Assembly (NCBI GenBank): GCA_019116885.1 | Contig: DXAU01000012.1 | Coordinates: 1-51,995 of the forward strand | Origin: Candidatus Mediterraneibacter pullistercoris | GTDB taxonomy: Bacteria > Bacillota > Clostridia > Lachnospirales > Lachnospiraceae | Reading direction: 5' to 3' | DNA: 51,995 nucleotides | In this document: piece after piece, positions 7,283-15,613 of the stretch | Layout: each line of letters begins with the position of its first letter | Position numbering within the stretch: the first letter of the stretch is position 1 | Position numbers and translations under genes: made by a program | The notes under the pieces: generated by a model | The model's database searches: none | What the model saw: the letters and a program-made list of their open reading frames with translations, nothing else | Told to the model about the DNA's origin: nothing

Positions 7283-8308
7283 ATGTCTGCGATCGCTGCC
7301 GTACTGGTGATATTTCTTCTTCTGCTCGTTATATGGCTGATCTCATACTATAGTATGAAGCGTAAAAGAAAAGCCTATATCCATGAGAAGTTTGGAAAGA
7401 TACCAAAGGCAAAAGAATGGAACGATGCGGTAAAGAATTTCTATGACGTCATGGGTGACGGAACCGGCATTGACGACATCACGTGGAATGATCTGTCCAT
7501 GAATGAGGTGTTCCAGAGAACTGCTCAATGTGACAGCTCTGCCGGGGAGGAGATCCTGTACTGGCGGATGCGCAGAAACAGGATGTCCTGTGAAGAACAG
7601 CGGGCTTTTGAGCAATGGGTACGCAGATGGGGAGATGAGGAAAGGGAGAGGGAGAGAATTGAAGAGATGCTGTGCGATATCGGAAAAAGCGACGCCTCCT
7701 ATTATATCCCTGCCTATCTGGACAGTATAGAGGCGTACATCCTGCCGTTTCAGTGGGTGTACCGGATGCTGCAGATCCTGCTGGCAGTTTCATTTGCCGG
7801 TCTTCTGGTCTTTCCGGGGGACTGGTCTGTATTTCCGTTTGTGGGAATGTGTGCGGTCAACCTGGCGCTGTATGTCTGGTTTAATCTGAAGCATGAACTG
7901 GAGCTGTCTCTGGTAGGAACGGCAGTGAGCCTTCTCAGAAACGCAAAGCAGATCGCCGGGCAAAAAGACGTTGGAGATCTGTTTCCCGAGCTTGGAAAAG
8001 CGCTTGGCGGACTCAGAGGTGTGATCAGAGGAGAGCGAATCCGTGCGTCCAGGGCGATCCTGGAATACCTCAGGGACAAGAACTGCATCGCGCTCGTGGC
8101 GACGCATGACAAAGAACTGACGGAACTTCTGGGGAATGATTACCTGAACTATCATTTCAGTGAGGAGATCGGAGAGGAAGATATCTCGTTCAGCTACAAG
8201 ATCATGGAAGGACCGGCAACTTCACAGAACGGAGTGAAGCTGCTGGAGTTTGCCGGATTCCCGAGGGAGATCATAGAGGCGGCACAGGAAGGGGGCTATG
8301 GAGTTTGA
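7283..8308 (+). pseudogene. Membrane-anchored MutS-family protein with the ATPase core deleted
   Basis: 341 residues from the ATG at 7283 (9 nt after AAAGGAGG). The start is a membrane helix (2-23) with basic stop-transfer residues, and a second hydrophobic pair lies near 165-205; this matches the membrane MutS-like family of Firmicutes, which is usually ~570-600 residues. After LGGLRGVIRG the sequence jumps directly to ERIRASRAILEYL and then ATHDKELTELL, the region that normally follows Walker B. The lever, Walker A (GSNASGKST-type) and Walker B (DEVLRGTNT-type) parts are missing, with the frame kept. So an in-frame internal deletion of roughly 200-250 codons is likely and the ATPase must be dead. 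It still has a good promoter and ribosome binding site, so a truncated protein may be made. Confidence 0.75.
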
Positions 8309-8385
8309 AAATAAGCTGGGGCTTGATAGTTCCGCAGATCTTGCCCGTGAGGAAGAACGCATCAGTAAAAAGAAAGCGGCACACC
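8298..8385 (+). pseudogene. Fic-family protein, N-terminal stub only
   Basis: The ATG at 8298 overlaps the end of the MutS-like gene. The first ~29 residues (ENKLGLDSSADLAREEERI, then SKKKAA) look like the start of Fic/DOC AMP-transferase proteins, which continue for ~200 residues with an HPFxxGNGR motif. Here similarity stops after KKKAA; the frame then runs into the antisense of the cobalamin adenosyltransferase gene. No Fic motif is present anywhere nearby. So only the 5' end of the gene remains. The recognition rests on a short stretch and is less certain than the MutS call. Confidence 0.5.
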
Positions 8386-8425
8386 TGACAAATGTATGTC
8401 CGGATGTGCTGCTCCCTCTTTGCAT

Positions 8426-8986
8426 TTACATATCTTTTAAAATATTTCTCACTACTTTATCCTGTATCCCGTCTGCTTTCTCGTTCTCGACCCGGTAATC
8501 TGCGTATCTCGCGCAGATATACAGGTAATCAGAAAGGCGGTTGATGTACTGGACAGCTTTCGCGTCTGCGCCGTAGTTCTGTTCTACTTTGCGGAAACGC
8601 CGCTCAGCACGCCTTGTGACGGCTCTTGCCACATCCAGCCTTGCGGACTGCTCGCAGCCCCCATACAGGACGAAGTCTTTGATTCTCGGGAAAGAATTTT
8701 CGATCCGGTCAATCTCTTCCTCCAGAGCCGCTGTCTCATCAGAAGAAAAGCGGTAGTCCATGTTTCTCGGATCAGCCACGCCTGCCATGATCTGCATCAG
8801 GTTACGCTGGATATGAGAGAGGCTTTTTTTTAGTCCGTCATCGGCAAGCACTTTTGCCAGACCGATATGGCTGTTCAACTCATCGATGGTTCCCACCAGC
8901 TCGATCCGGTCGTCAGATTTGGAGACGCTGATGCCGTTCATAAGAGAGGTGGTGCCTCTGTCTCCGTTTTTCGTATAGAGCTTCAT
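8426..8986 (-). CDS. pduO: PduO-type ATP:cob(I)alamin adenosyltransferase
   Basis: 186 residues, the usual length for a single-domain PduO/MMAB enzyme. It converts cob(I)alamin and ATP to adenosylcobalamin, the cofactor of the dehydratase encoded in the same operon. The N-terminal TKNGDRGTTSL loop (ATP binding), the VGTIDELNSHIG helix, and the C-terminal RAERRFRK and YINRLSDYLYICARY segments are family signatures. The start overlaps the end of pduH by 4 bp (ATGA), so translation is coupled. It is the last gene of the operon; no terminator is visible after it, and the Fic stub lies 40 bp further on. Confidence 0.93.
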   Translation of the reverse strand: MKLYTKNGDRGTTSLMNGISVSKSDDRIELVGTIDELNSHIGLAKVLADDGLKKSLSHIQRNLMQIMAGVADPRNMDYRFSSDETAALEEEIDRIENSFPRIKDFVLYGGCEQSARLDVARAVTRRAERRFRKVEQNYGADAKAVQYINRLSDYLYICARYADYRVENEKADGIQDKVVRNILKDM

Positions 8987-9327
8987 ATCCCATATTCCTC
9001 CTTAAATGGCAGTTTCTTAATCGCCCGGGCGCTGTTCGCGCCGATGTTCCGGCACTGCGCGCTGGTCGGCGTGAGATAACTCTCGATATTGCGGCCTTTT
9101 TCCAGCCCACGCATTTTCAGGCACACAGCAGTACCGAAGATGCCGACCCCGGAGCCGAGCATGGAATCCCGCGCCGCCTTGTAGGCGAGCTTTTCCATAC
9201 ATTCATCCGGCAGCTCTGCGGTGTCATAGAAGACGCCCTCCTCCTCGATACCGGCGCAGACTTCTTTTAAAACTGCCGGATCAGCCTCGTGCGTATAGAT
9301 AAATATAGAAGGTCGTTTAATAATCAA
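8983..9327 (-). CDS. pduH: Diol/glycerol dehydratase reactivase small subunit
   Basis: 114 residues, matching DdrB/PduH. It pairs with the large reactivase subunit and, in ATP-dependent exchange, helps pull damaged cobalamin off inactivated dehydratase. The small subunit resembles the dehydratase medium subunit's B12 face. The visible signatures are the start SIFIYTHE, the central AARDSMLGSGVGIFG and the C-terminal PTSAQCRNIGANSARAIK. The gene begins 2 nt after the stop of pduG and overlaps pduO, so it belongs to one transcript. Confidence 0.9.
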   Translation of the reverse strand: MIIKRPSIFIYTHEADPAVLKEVCAGIEEEGVFYDTAELPDECMEKLAYKAARDSMLGSGVGIFGTAVCLKMRGLEKGRNIESYLTPTSAQCRNIGANSARAIKKLPFKEEYGI

Positions 9328-9329
9328 AG

Positions 9330-11147
9330 TCAGCCCTCCATTTCTCCGATATAGGAGAGTACAAGTCCGGTGGCGACGGCATTTCTCGGGCCCTCACTGC
9401 CCCGGATATTGCCCCGTCCGCAGACGATGCGGTAGTCCGTAAATGCTTCCATGAGCATCTCCGGTATCTCGAAATCTTCCGCCGATCCGCCTACGAGGAC
9501 GACAGTAGATATATTTCTCAAGTTGTGGTCCGGAGCAACCTTTTTCAGCGCCCGGAACGCATTGGTGACAAATACTTTTCGCTTGGCCTCGCGGCGAACC
9601 TGGACGATCTTCTCCATCGGAATCTCTTCCTCAATACGGATGAGTCCGTTCTCTGTGAGCAGCACCACGCGGCCGAAGAAACGGGGATCGATGGACTCGT
9701 CAACAAAAGTCATCTGACCGTTCTCCATACGCATATGGAAGAGGCTTTCCACTTTTGCCAGCGGATACTTTTTAATCTCTTCTGCGATGTAGCGGTCGCT
9801 TAAACCGAGCTCGGTCTGGATCAGCATGGAGACCAGTTCACCGGCTCCTGCCTGATGCGTAAGCGTCACATGCCCGTTCTCGTTGATGACCGCTGCGTCG
9901 GTGGAACCGCCGCCCATGTCAAGAATAGCGAGCGGGAGTTTCGTTCCCGGCGTAGTCAGCGCGCCAAGACTTGCCATAACTGCCTCTACGCCTGCGACTT
10001 TGACGTCTGTTCCCAGTTCTGTCGTAAGGTGTGCGGCAATCTCCTGCATGGGAAGTTTCTGTGTCTTTACCATGGCTGCGATGCCGACAGCTTTCTCAAG
10101 ACAGGTCTCGCCTGCAAGCGCACCTGAGATCAGGACAGGGGCGAGAGTATCAACAGCGAGGATGTCGGTGATCCGGATATCTGCTTCAGCGCTCTTGTCA
10201 AGCTCGCTCATCCCTGTGCGGATACGGGCGAGCATATTTCCGACATTCGTATCCGGCTGTCCGCTGATATCACGGATATCGCCGGCATCTGATGCGGCTG
10301 CCATGATCTTCCCGGCGCCCTCATCCAGACTGATCGTAATATTTTTATCCCCGTAGAAATAAATCTCTCCTGCGGGAAGCACATTCTCGTGGATGTTTCC
10401 GCCCGGTGTCTTAAGGACGACAGCGCTGCGCTTTCCGATCAGGCTCTTTGCGATCGGTGTGATCGTCCGGGTCTCTTCTGCGGTCAGACCGAGAAGAGTG
10501 GCGATCCCGTACGGATTGGAGAGCATGCGGATCGTCTGCCCCGGAAGAGCCACCTCGATGGCAGCGGGGACACCGTCCGGCAGACGGTCGATCCGGCGTA
10601 CTTCGTCGATGATCGGGATCTCCTTCCGGATACGGTTCTCTACAAGGACTGCCTCGTCTGCCTGAAGGATGATGCCGACGACATTGATCTCTTCGTGCTG
10701 ATTGACGACGGCTGCGACTTCCTCGTAGCTGTGTTCAGCCGATGCCGCCAGAATATAGGCTGTACCCGGTACTGCCCGGGAAATATTTTCAATCAGCAGG
10801 ATCTCGCCGACAGCCTGTCCTGCTCCCGCGGGAGTGGACGGATTGTGGCCGATCATGGAAGAGTCCGTGATCACGGTCTCGGTCAGCGTCTCCATGGCAG
10901 TATCTCCGATGACCGGAGCAGCCTCGTTGAGACGGACGAGATCGATATCGGAAGTCTCGCGCCCGATCCGGCTCATGGCCAGTTTCAGCGCGTTTTTCAC
11001 CGAGTAGACATTCTCAATGGTGCCTTTTGTGCCCGTAGTCGGACAGGAAGCGCTGGTGAGAAATGTGACATTTCCCCGGTCGGTCACTTCGCCGACACAG
11101 ACCTCAGTTGTGGAATTTCCTATATCAACACCTGCGATATAACTCAA
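9330..11147 (-). CDS. pduG: Diol/glycerol dehydratase reactivase large subunit (ATPase)
   Basis: 605 residues, the full length for DdrA/PduG. It is an actin/Hsp70-fold ATPase that reactivates the B12-dependent dehydratase by swapping adenine-lacking cobalamin for intact adenosylcobalamin. The N-terminal GVDIGNSTTEVCV is the phosphate-1 motif, LAILDMGGGSTDAAVI is the phosphate-2 motif, and VVLVGGSAEDFEIPEM near the C-terminus is the adenosine motif. The start overlaps the stop of pduE (ATGA). A 410-codon open frame on the opposite strand is only an antisense shadow of this GC-rich gene. Confidence 0.95.
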   Translation of the reverse strand: MSYIAGVDIGNSTTEVCVGEVTDRGNVTFLTSASCPTTGTKGTIENVYSVKNALKLAMSRIGRETSDIDLVRLNEAAPVIGDTAMETLTETVITDSSMIGHNPSTPAGAGQAVGEILLIENISRAVPGTAYILAASAEHSYEEVAAVVNQHEEINVVGIILQADEAVLVENRIRKEIPIIDEVRRIDRLPDGVPAAIEVALPGQTIRMLSNPYGIATLLGLTAEETRTITPIAKSLIGKRSAVVLKTPGGNIHENVLPAGEIYFYGDKNITISLDEGAGKIMAAASDAGDIRDISGQPDTNVGNMLARIRTGMSELDKSAEADIRITDILAVDTLAPVLISGALAGETCLEKAVGIAAMVKTQKLPMQEIAAHLTTELGTDVKVAGVEAVMASLGALTTPGTKLPLAILDMGGGSTDAAVINENGHVTLTHQAGAGELVSMLIQTELGLSDRYIAEEIKKYPLAKVESLFHMRMENGQMTFVDESIDPRFFGRVVLLTENGLIRIEEEIPMEKIVQVRREAKRKVFVTNAFRALKKVAPDHNLRNISTVVLVGGSAEDFEIPEMLMEAFTDYRIVCGRGNIRGSEGPRNAVATGLVLSYIGEMEG

Positions 11148-11536
11148 AGTAAGATTCCTCTCTTTTCATACACTTCTGCCGCTTCCATGACAAGACGCGC
11201 GCAGTTCTTTGCGTTGTATTTCTCAAGAAGTTCCTGCGCCATCATGACGAGCTCCAGTTTGGTGGAGCGGTTGGGGCGCAGCTTATCGTACATTTTCAGG
11301 ATCACGTCGTCCGGCACATCGACCAGTTCAGCAGCGCGCTCAAAGTTCTTCTCCATCGGTGCGTTATCGGCTTCCATGGCCACCTGCCCCTGGGCTTTGA
11401 GGATGTCTTTGGAGATTTTGATATCATCCGGCGCAACGTGGTCTTTCATTACTTCATCCAGTGTGATGTCGGTAAATTTCTTGCCGGTCTTGGATGTGAT
11501 ATTGTCTTTTTCATGTTCTGCTAACGGATATCTCAT
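11144..11536 (-). CDS. pduE: Propanediol/glycerol dehydratase small subunit
   Basis: 130 residues. It is the gamma subunit of the adenosylcobalamin-dependent dehydratase (alpha2-beta2-gamma2). YPLAEHEKDNI near the start, ITLDEV, and the GRDF-like region ending in YEKRGILL fit the family. PduE proteins of microcompartment-bearing enterics carry ~35 extra N-terminal residues; this one starts directly at the conserved YPLA segment, so it has no encapsulation helix of its own. The start is next to the pduD stop (no gap) and the end overlaps pduG. Confidence 0.92.
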   Translation of the reverse strand: MRYPLAEHEKDNITSKTGKKFTDITLDEVMKDHVAPDDIKISKDILKAQGQVAMEADNAPMEKNFERAAELVDVPDDVILKMYDKLRPNRSTKLELVMMAQELLEKYNAKNCARLVMEAAEVYEKRGILL

Positions 11537-12226
11537 CTATCTTTCCTCCCATTCAACAGCGCCGACTTCCGGATCGAGCTGCTCAGTCTCTGCGATGTGC
11601 ATGATCGCTGCCTTCACCTGATAGCGCGGTCTGGACATCGGATCATTGGTACAGGGGATCGGAACGACCTGCTCGCCTTTGACATATTTCGCTGCGTTCT
11701 GTCCAATCTGGCGGTATGTCTCAAGCGTCATGAGAGGCGCCTGCGGGAAGAGCTCCAGATTGGAGAGCGGATACAGGTCCTTCTGATGGATGACCGTCGT
11801 TCCCTTGGACTGGATACCTACACCGATACCGGAACCGGAGAGCTTTGCAGCCTCAAGAGCCATAAAGCATACGTCCGATGTGTCCAGAATCTTCACGACA
11901 CGGGGAATCATTCCCTCTTCCTCGATACCTGCCTTTACATTGCGCAGCACGTCGTCGAGCGGGATGCCGCTGATAGTCTTTTTGATCTCTTTCTGAAATG
12001 CAGCGCCCACGCCGATCACGACTTCTTTCGGATCGGTGCCTTTCTTTGCCCGCGGATAAGATGCATATGAAGTCTTCTCTTCATTGATGCGCTCCCTGCC
12101 TGCGAGAGAAGGCATTTTTGATGCGGCTGCTGTGTGATCTCCTGTCGAAGAGGAGACGCCGGACTGTGACATCTGGCTTAAAACTGCGTTTGTGATCTGT
12201 TTTACTAATTCTTCGCTGATCTGCAT
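11537..12226 (-). CDS. pduD: Propanediol/glycerol dehydratase medium subunit
   Basis: 229 residues from the ATG at 12226, which has GGAGGAGA upstream; the longer open frame to 12412 is antisense-like and overlaps pduC. It is the beta subunit and forms part of the cobalamin pocket ([32 protein letters not shown]). Residues 3-19 ([17 protein letters not shown]) form an amphipathic helix, followed by a Ser/Ala/Thr linker to ~45. This is the same layout as the PduD targeting peptide that docks the enzyme into Pdu microcompartments. No shell genes occur in this window. Confidence 0.94.
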   Translation of the reverse strand: MQISEELVKQITNAVLSQMSQSGVSSSTGDHTAAASKMPSLAGRERINEEKTSYASYPRAKKGTDPKEVVIGVGAAFQKEIKKTISGIPLDDVLRNVKAGIEEEGMIPRVVKILDTSDVCFMALEAAKLSGSGIGVGIQSKGTTVIHQKDLYPLSNLELFPQAPLMTLETYRQIGQNAAKYVKGEQVVPIPCTNDPMSRPRYQVKAAIMHIAETEQLDPEVGAVEWEER

Positions 12227-12245
12227 GATCTTGTCTCCTCCTTTC

Positions 12246-13910
12246 TTATATATCGTACGGATTGATGATGTGCGGGATCTGCTTGATCTCTTCCCATCGT
12301 TCTCCGTCCACACGGTATCCGGTGCCCGGTCCCATGTAGTCGTTCGGAGTGTTGACTCCGGACATGACGTGGAAGTCTTTGTCGAGGATAGCGGCAGTCT
12401 GCATATAATCACCTGCGACGCGCTGCTTCAGCATGTTCAGCACGCTTGCCGCCACATCTTCAAATCCTGTCTCTGCAAGTGCCTTTACAACGTCGATGCC
12501 AGTGATGCCGCGTTTTAATACGTCCTCTGCGGCTGCCAGGTCAGCGGTAACGTCGCGGGGAAGGGTGTCTTTGCTTCCGTGCGCGTATGTTACGGCTTCC
12601 ACCTGCTCGTCAGTCACAGGGGAGAGGTTCAGGTTGCGGAATACAGCCTGTACAGCGCGTGCGGCTTTATTTCTCACATGGATGACCTGTTCTTCCGTGA
12701 CAGGTTTCAGGCCGCCGTCCACCTGCATGTCCCTCTGGAGCACGTTGTAGTCGTCGAAGTCCTCCGCATCGAAATTAGACCCGGCGAACATATTGTCGTA
12801 ATTCGGTTCTGCGGCATATCCGGAGAAAATGAAATCAGTTCCCGGAAGGAACTCGAGCATTGTTCTCGCGGTACGGCGCATATCCGAGTTGGAGAAGCTC
12901 TGGTCGTTGGAAGAAGCACATTCCAGACCGAGGAGCGCTGCCACAAGGTTCTCCGCAAGAACTTCGCGGATACCTGCCGGTACAGAGCCGGTTACGCCGA
13001 TGCAGCTCACGGAACCGTTCTGGATACCCTGGCTTCCAGCACCTTTTGTCACGTACAGACAGCGGCACTCCAGATAGAGCATGGAGTTCTTCTCGCTGCT
13101 TCCCATGAGCACCTCAGAGCCGGAGCCTGATGTAAAGCGGACTTTCAGTCCGCGGGAAGCGTATGCGGAATTCAAAAATGCTTTGGAATACGGGGTGTCA
13201 TCTCCGTCGATAAATACTTTTTCTGTTCCGTATACGGACAGTGTCTCTGCATAAGTCGTCAGACCGCGGATGCCGAGTTCGAGCTCGGTCGCCTCTTCTG
13301 CCGAACACTGTGTGAGCACGCCCGGACGTCCGACCTGAGAACCGATCAGGAGAGCCATTGCGCTAAGCGGTGCGTAGCGGGCAACACCCATCGTTGTCTC
13401 TTCTTCCGCGAATCCTCTCAGTGCGCCTTCTGCCGCATCGGCAGCGATCTGTACCGGATCGTCCTTTAAGTTGGTGATATGTGCCTGGTTACCCGGCGTT
13501 CTTCTGGCACGGATCTTCTGCATGCCCATCATGAGTTCCACGACATTTAAGTGGTTCATGACTTCCGCCATCTTCGCCGGTGTGATGCCTGAGATGAGTT
13601 CCAGGATATCTTTCCTTGATACGTGGATATCCACGATCATCCGTGCGATCTCAAGAGAAGATACGGCCATTGACTTTTCCGTCCGGCCGATGTTGATGGC
13701 GTAATCTGCGATGAACTGGTCGATAAAGTCAAAATCCTCACGGTTTTTGCCGTCCAGCTCTACGATTTTTCCATCCTCAACTCTGACAGAAGGTTTCGGA
13801 TCATAGGGACTGTTCATCGCTACAAATCCCATCTCCGGCCACTCGTTGATGTAACCGTCCAGATTGACCGGGCGGGCGTCCAGTGCTTCAATTCGTTTTG
13901 AACGTTTCAT
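12246..13910 (-). CDS. pduC: Propanediol/glycerol dehydratase large subunit
   Basis: 554 residues from the ATG at 13910, the exact usual length for the family; AAGGAGA precedes it. It is the catalytic alpha subunit: adenosylcobalamin-dependent radical dehydration of 1,2-propanediol to propanal or glycerol to 3-hydroxypropanal. Family signatures include [18 protein letters not shown] at the start, MRARRTP-like [35 protein letters not shown], and [19 protein letters not shown]. Glycerol and propanediol enzymes cannot be told apart reliably from this sequence; I use pdu names as the conventional choice. It leads the operon pduCDE-GH-O. No aldehyde or alcohol dehydrogenase genes accompany it here. 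Confidence 0.96.
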   Translation of the reverse strand: MKRSKRIEALDARPVNLDGYINEWPEMGFVAMNSPYDPKPSVRVEDGKIVELDGKNREDFDFIDQFIADYAINIGRTEKSMAVSSLEIARMIVDIHVSRKDILELISGITPAKMAEVMNHLNVVELMMGMQKIRARRTPGNQAHITNLKDDPVQIAADAAEGALRGFAEEETTMGVARYAPLSAMALLIGSQVGRPGVLTQCSAEEATELELGIRGLTTYAETLSVYGTEKVFIDGDDTPYSKAFLNSAYASRGLKVRFTSGSGSEVLMGSSEKNSMLYLECRCLYVTKGAGSQGIQNGSVSCIGVTGSVPAGIREVLAENLVAALLGLECASSNDQSFSNSDMRRTARTMLEFLPGTDFIFSGYAAEPNYDNMFAGSNFDAEDFDDYNVLQRDMQVDGGLKPVTEEQVIHVRNKAARAVQAVFRNLNLSPVTDEQVEAVTYAHGSKDTLPRDVTADLAAAEDVLKRGITGIDVVKALAETGFEDVAASVLNMLKQRVAGDYMQTAAILDKDFHVMSGVNTPNDYMGPGTGYRVDGERWEEIKQIPHIINPYDI

Positions 13911-14035
13911 ATTGATTTCTCTCCTTGCGGTTTGGTCTGCACATATATCGAAATACATGCGCATGATACCCCCATATATTGGTGTTTTCGCAGGCCCGGA
14001 TGCTAAATATGCATAAGTGGGCATTTCTGATATTG

Positions 14036-14064
14036 ATTATACTATAATCACAGGTAAATAGCAA
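14036..14064 (-). promoter_or_regulatory. Promoter of the pdu operon
   Basis: On the minus strand -35 TTGCTA is at 14059-14064 and a perfect -10 TATAAT at 14036-14041, with a 17-bp spacer. This leaves an untranslated leader of about 118 nt before pduC. Confidence 0.65.
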
Positions 14065-14089
14065 CATGATAATCTTAAAATCTGGCAAA

Positions 14090-14129
14090 AAACCACAGGA
14101 AAGAAAAACAAAAACCACATAAAACCACA
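14090..14129 (-). promoter_or_regulatory. Three phased TGTGGTTT direct repeats upstream of the pdu promoter
   Basis: On the minus strand TGTGGTTT occurs at 14122-14129, 14112-14119 and 14090-14097. Starts are 10 and 22 bp apart, close to one and two helical turns. The nearest copy is 25 bp upstream of the -35 box. This arrangement is typical of activator binding sites; a PocR/AraC-type regulator would fit a pdu operon but none is encoded in the window. Confidence 0.5.
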
Positions 14130-14181
14130 CAAGACCGGACGGCTCTGTGGCTGAACAGCTGCTTAAAATTTATCAGAGATA

Positions 14182-14209
14182 TTGAATTAATCCTGAAATA
14201 TAGTAAAAT
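14182..14209 (+). promoter_or_regulatory. Promoter of the M20 hydrolase / MATE operon
   Basis: TTGAAT at 14182-14187, a 16-bp spacer, TAAAAT at 14204-14209. Confidence 0.45.
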
Positions 14210-14230
14210 TTTGTATGATGCCAGGGGCAA

Positions 14231-14277
14231 AAGGCCTAAAATCACATGAGCTTGCTCATAAGTGAGTAAAAGGCCTT
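14231..14277 (+). promoter_or_regulatory. Nested inverted repeat in the leader of the M20 hydrolase
   Basis: An outer pair AAGGCCT (14231-14237) / AGGCCTT (14271-14277) encloses a perfect 6-bp hairpin ATGAGC-TT-GCTCAT (14246-14259). It lies between the promoter and the start codon at 14321. It could be a structured leader or an operator; no T-run follows. Confidence 0.45.
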
Positions 14278-14320
14278 GGGCTCCGCACCGATATGAGCAT
14301 AAAAGTAGGATGTGTGAGGC

Positions 14321-15613
14321 ATGAGAGAAGAGATCGTTAAAAAGATGAAAGATACTGCGGATTATATTTTCTGCCATCCGGAACCGTCGCTGAATGAATA
14401 TCAGTCCTCCCGCGCTCTGGCGTCCTTCCTTGAGGACGAAGGCTTTAAGGTCAGCTGGGGACTGGCGGGCTTTGAGACTGCGTTTTTGGCAGAGTGGAGC
14501 AATGGACAGAGCGATGCGGCAGCAGGTGTGAAGACAGTTGTAGGTTTCCTGGCAGAATACGATGCGCTGCCCGGGCTCGGTCAGGGGTGCGTGCCGGAGC
14601 AGAAGCAGAATGGAGAACCGGGGCACGGGTGTGGACACAATCTGCTCGGAACCGCCTGTGCGGGCGCTGCATGTGAATTAAAGGAACGGATGCGCTCGGA
14701 GAAGCTCCCGGGTACAATCCGCGTATATGGCTGTCCGGCGGAAGAGATCGTGGTCGGAAAGATCCGGATGAACGAACAGGGAATCTTTGATGGCCTGTCT
14801 GTGGCTGTCACCTGGCATCCGTTTGACCGGAATCGTGTGAGCTATGATATCTGGCAGGCACAGGATATCAAGAACTATAAGTTTTACGGGACGTCGGCGC
14901 ATGCGTCAAAGCACCCTGAGATGGGGCGGAGCGCTCTGGATGCGGCAGAGCTGATGAACGTGGGCGTGAATTATCTGCGGGAACATGTGACGGACGATGT
15001 GCGGATGCACTATACTTACACGAATACAGACGGCCCGGCTAATATTGTGCCTGCTTATGCATCCACCAATTATTTTATCCGCTCCAATCAGTGGGAGCGG
15101 ACGGAAGACGCGTCAGAGAGAGTGGACAACTGTGCAAGAGGCGCGGCTCTTATGACTGGAACGAGAGTGGAGATCGAGCGGGTGACATGCAATAAAGAAA
15201 TGAAAGTCAACCGGACACTTGCAGAAGTATTTTATGAAGAAATGGAGAACATACCGGCTCCGGATTATACGGAGGAAGAAATAGAGTTTGCCCGGAAGAT
15301 ATCCGAAGCCGCGGGATTTGACAATGGCGGCGTGTATTTTACGGGGCTTGAGCCTCTCGAGGATGAACCGGTATCACTCTCGATCGGGACGGACGTGTCG
15401 GATGTGAGCCACACAGTTCCCACAATCATGCTGAGCGCGGCTGCCATGTGCAGGGGGACGCCTCTCCACCACTGGGCTGCGACTGCACAGGCGGGCATGA
15501 GCATCGGCCGGAAAGGGATGAATTATGCGGCAGAATGTATGGCAGCAGGGGCATACCGCCTCATAAAAGATCCTGAGATTATAGAGAGAGCCTGGAAGGA
15601 GATGACACCATAA
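14321..15613 (+). CDS. M20-family amidohydrolase, AbgB-like
   Basis: 430 residues. A metal-dependent peptidase-fold hydrolase of the aminoacylase/AbgB group, which removes amino acids from N-acyl or aryl conjugates such as p-aminobenzoyl-glutamate. Likely metal ligands are visible: GHGCGHNLLG, CPAEEIVVGK and the WHP histidine. The dimerisation (lid) domain lies around residues 185-300 (YGTSAHASKHPEMGRSALDAAEL), and the conserved LHHWAATAQAGMSIG segment is near the C-terminus. The ribosome binding site is weak (GTGAGG). The stop overlaps the start of a MATE transporter (TAATG), so hydrolase and exporter are one unit and may handle the same conjugate (inference). Confidence 0.85.
   Translation: MREEIVKKMKDTADYIFCHPEPSLNEYQSSRALASFLEDEGFKVSWGLAGFETAFLAEWSNGQSDAAAGVKTVVGFLAEYDALPGLGQGCVPEQKQNGEPGHGCGHNLLGTACAGAACELKERMRSEKLPGTIRVYGCPAEEIVVGKIRMNEQGIFDGLSVAVTWHPFDRNRVSYDIWQAQDIKNYKFYGTSAHASKHPEMGRSALDAAELMNVGVNYLREHVTDDVRMHYTYTNTDGPANIVPAYASTNYFIRSNQWERTEDASERVDNCARGAALMTGTRVEIERVTCNKEMKVNRTLAEVFYEEMENIPAPDYTEEEIEFARKISEAAGFDNGGVYFTGLEPLEDEPVSLSIGTDVSDVSHTVPTIMLSAAAMCRGTPLHHWAATAQAGMSIGRKGMNYAAECMAAGAYRLIKDPEIIERAWKEMTP

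Noticed and set aside
10389..11621. 410-codon plus-strand open frame
   Set aside because: Antisense to pduG and pduE, which are unambiguous; GC-rich codon bias opens the opposite frame.
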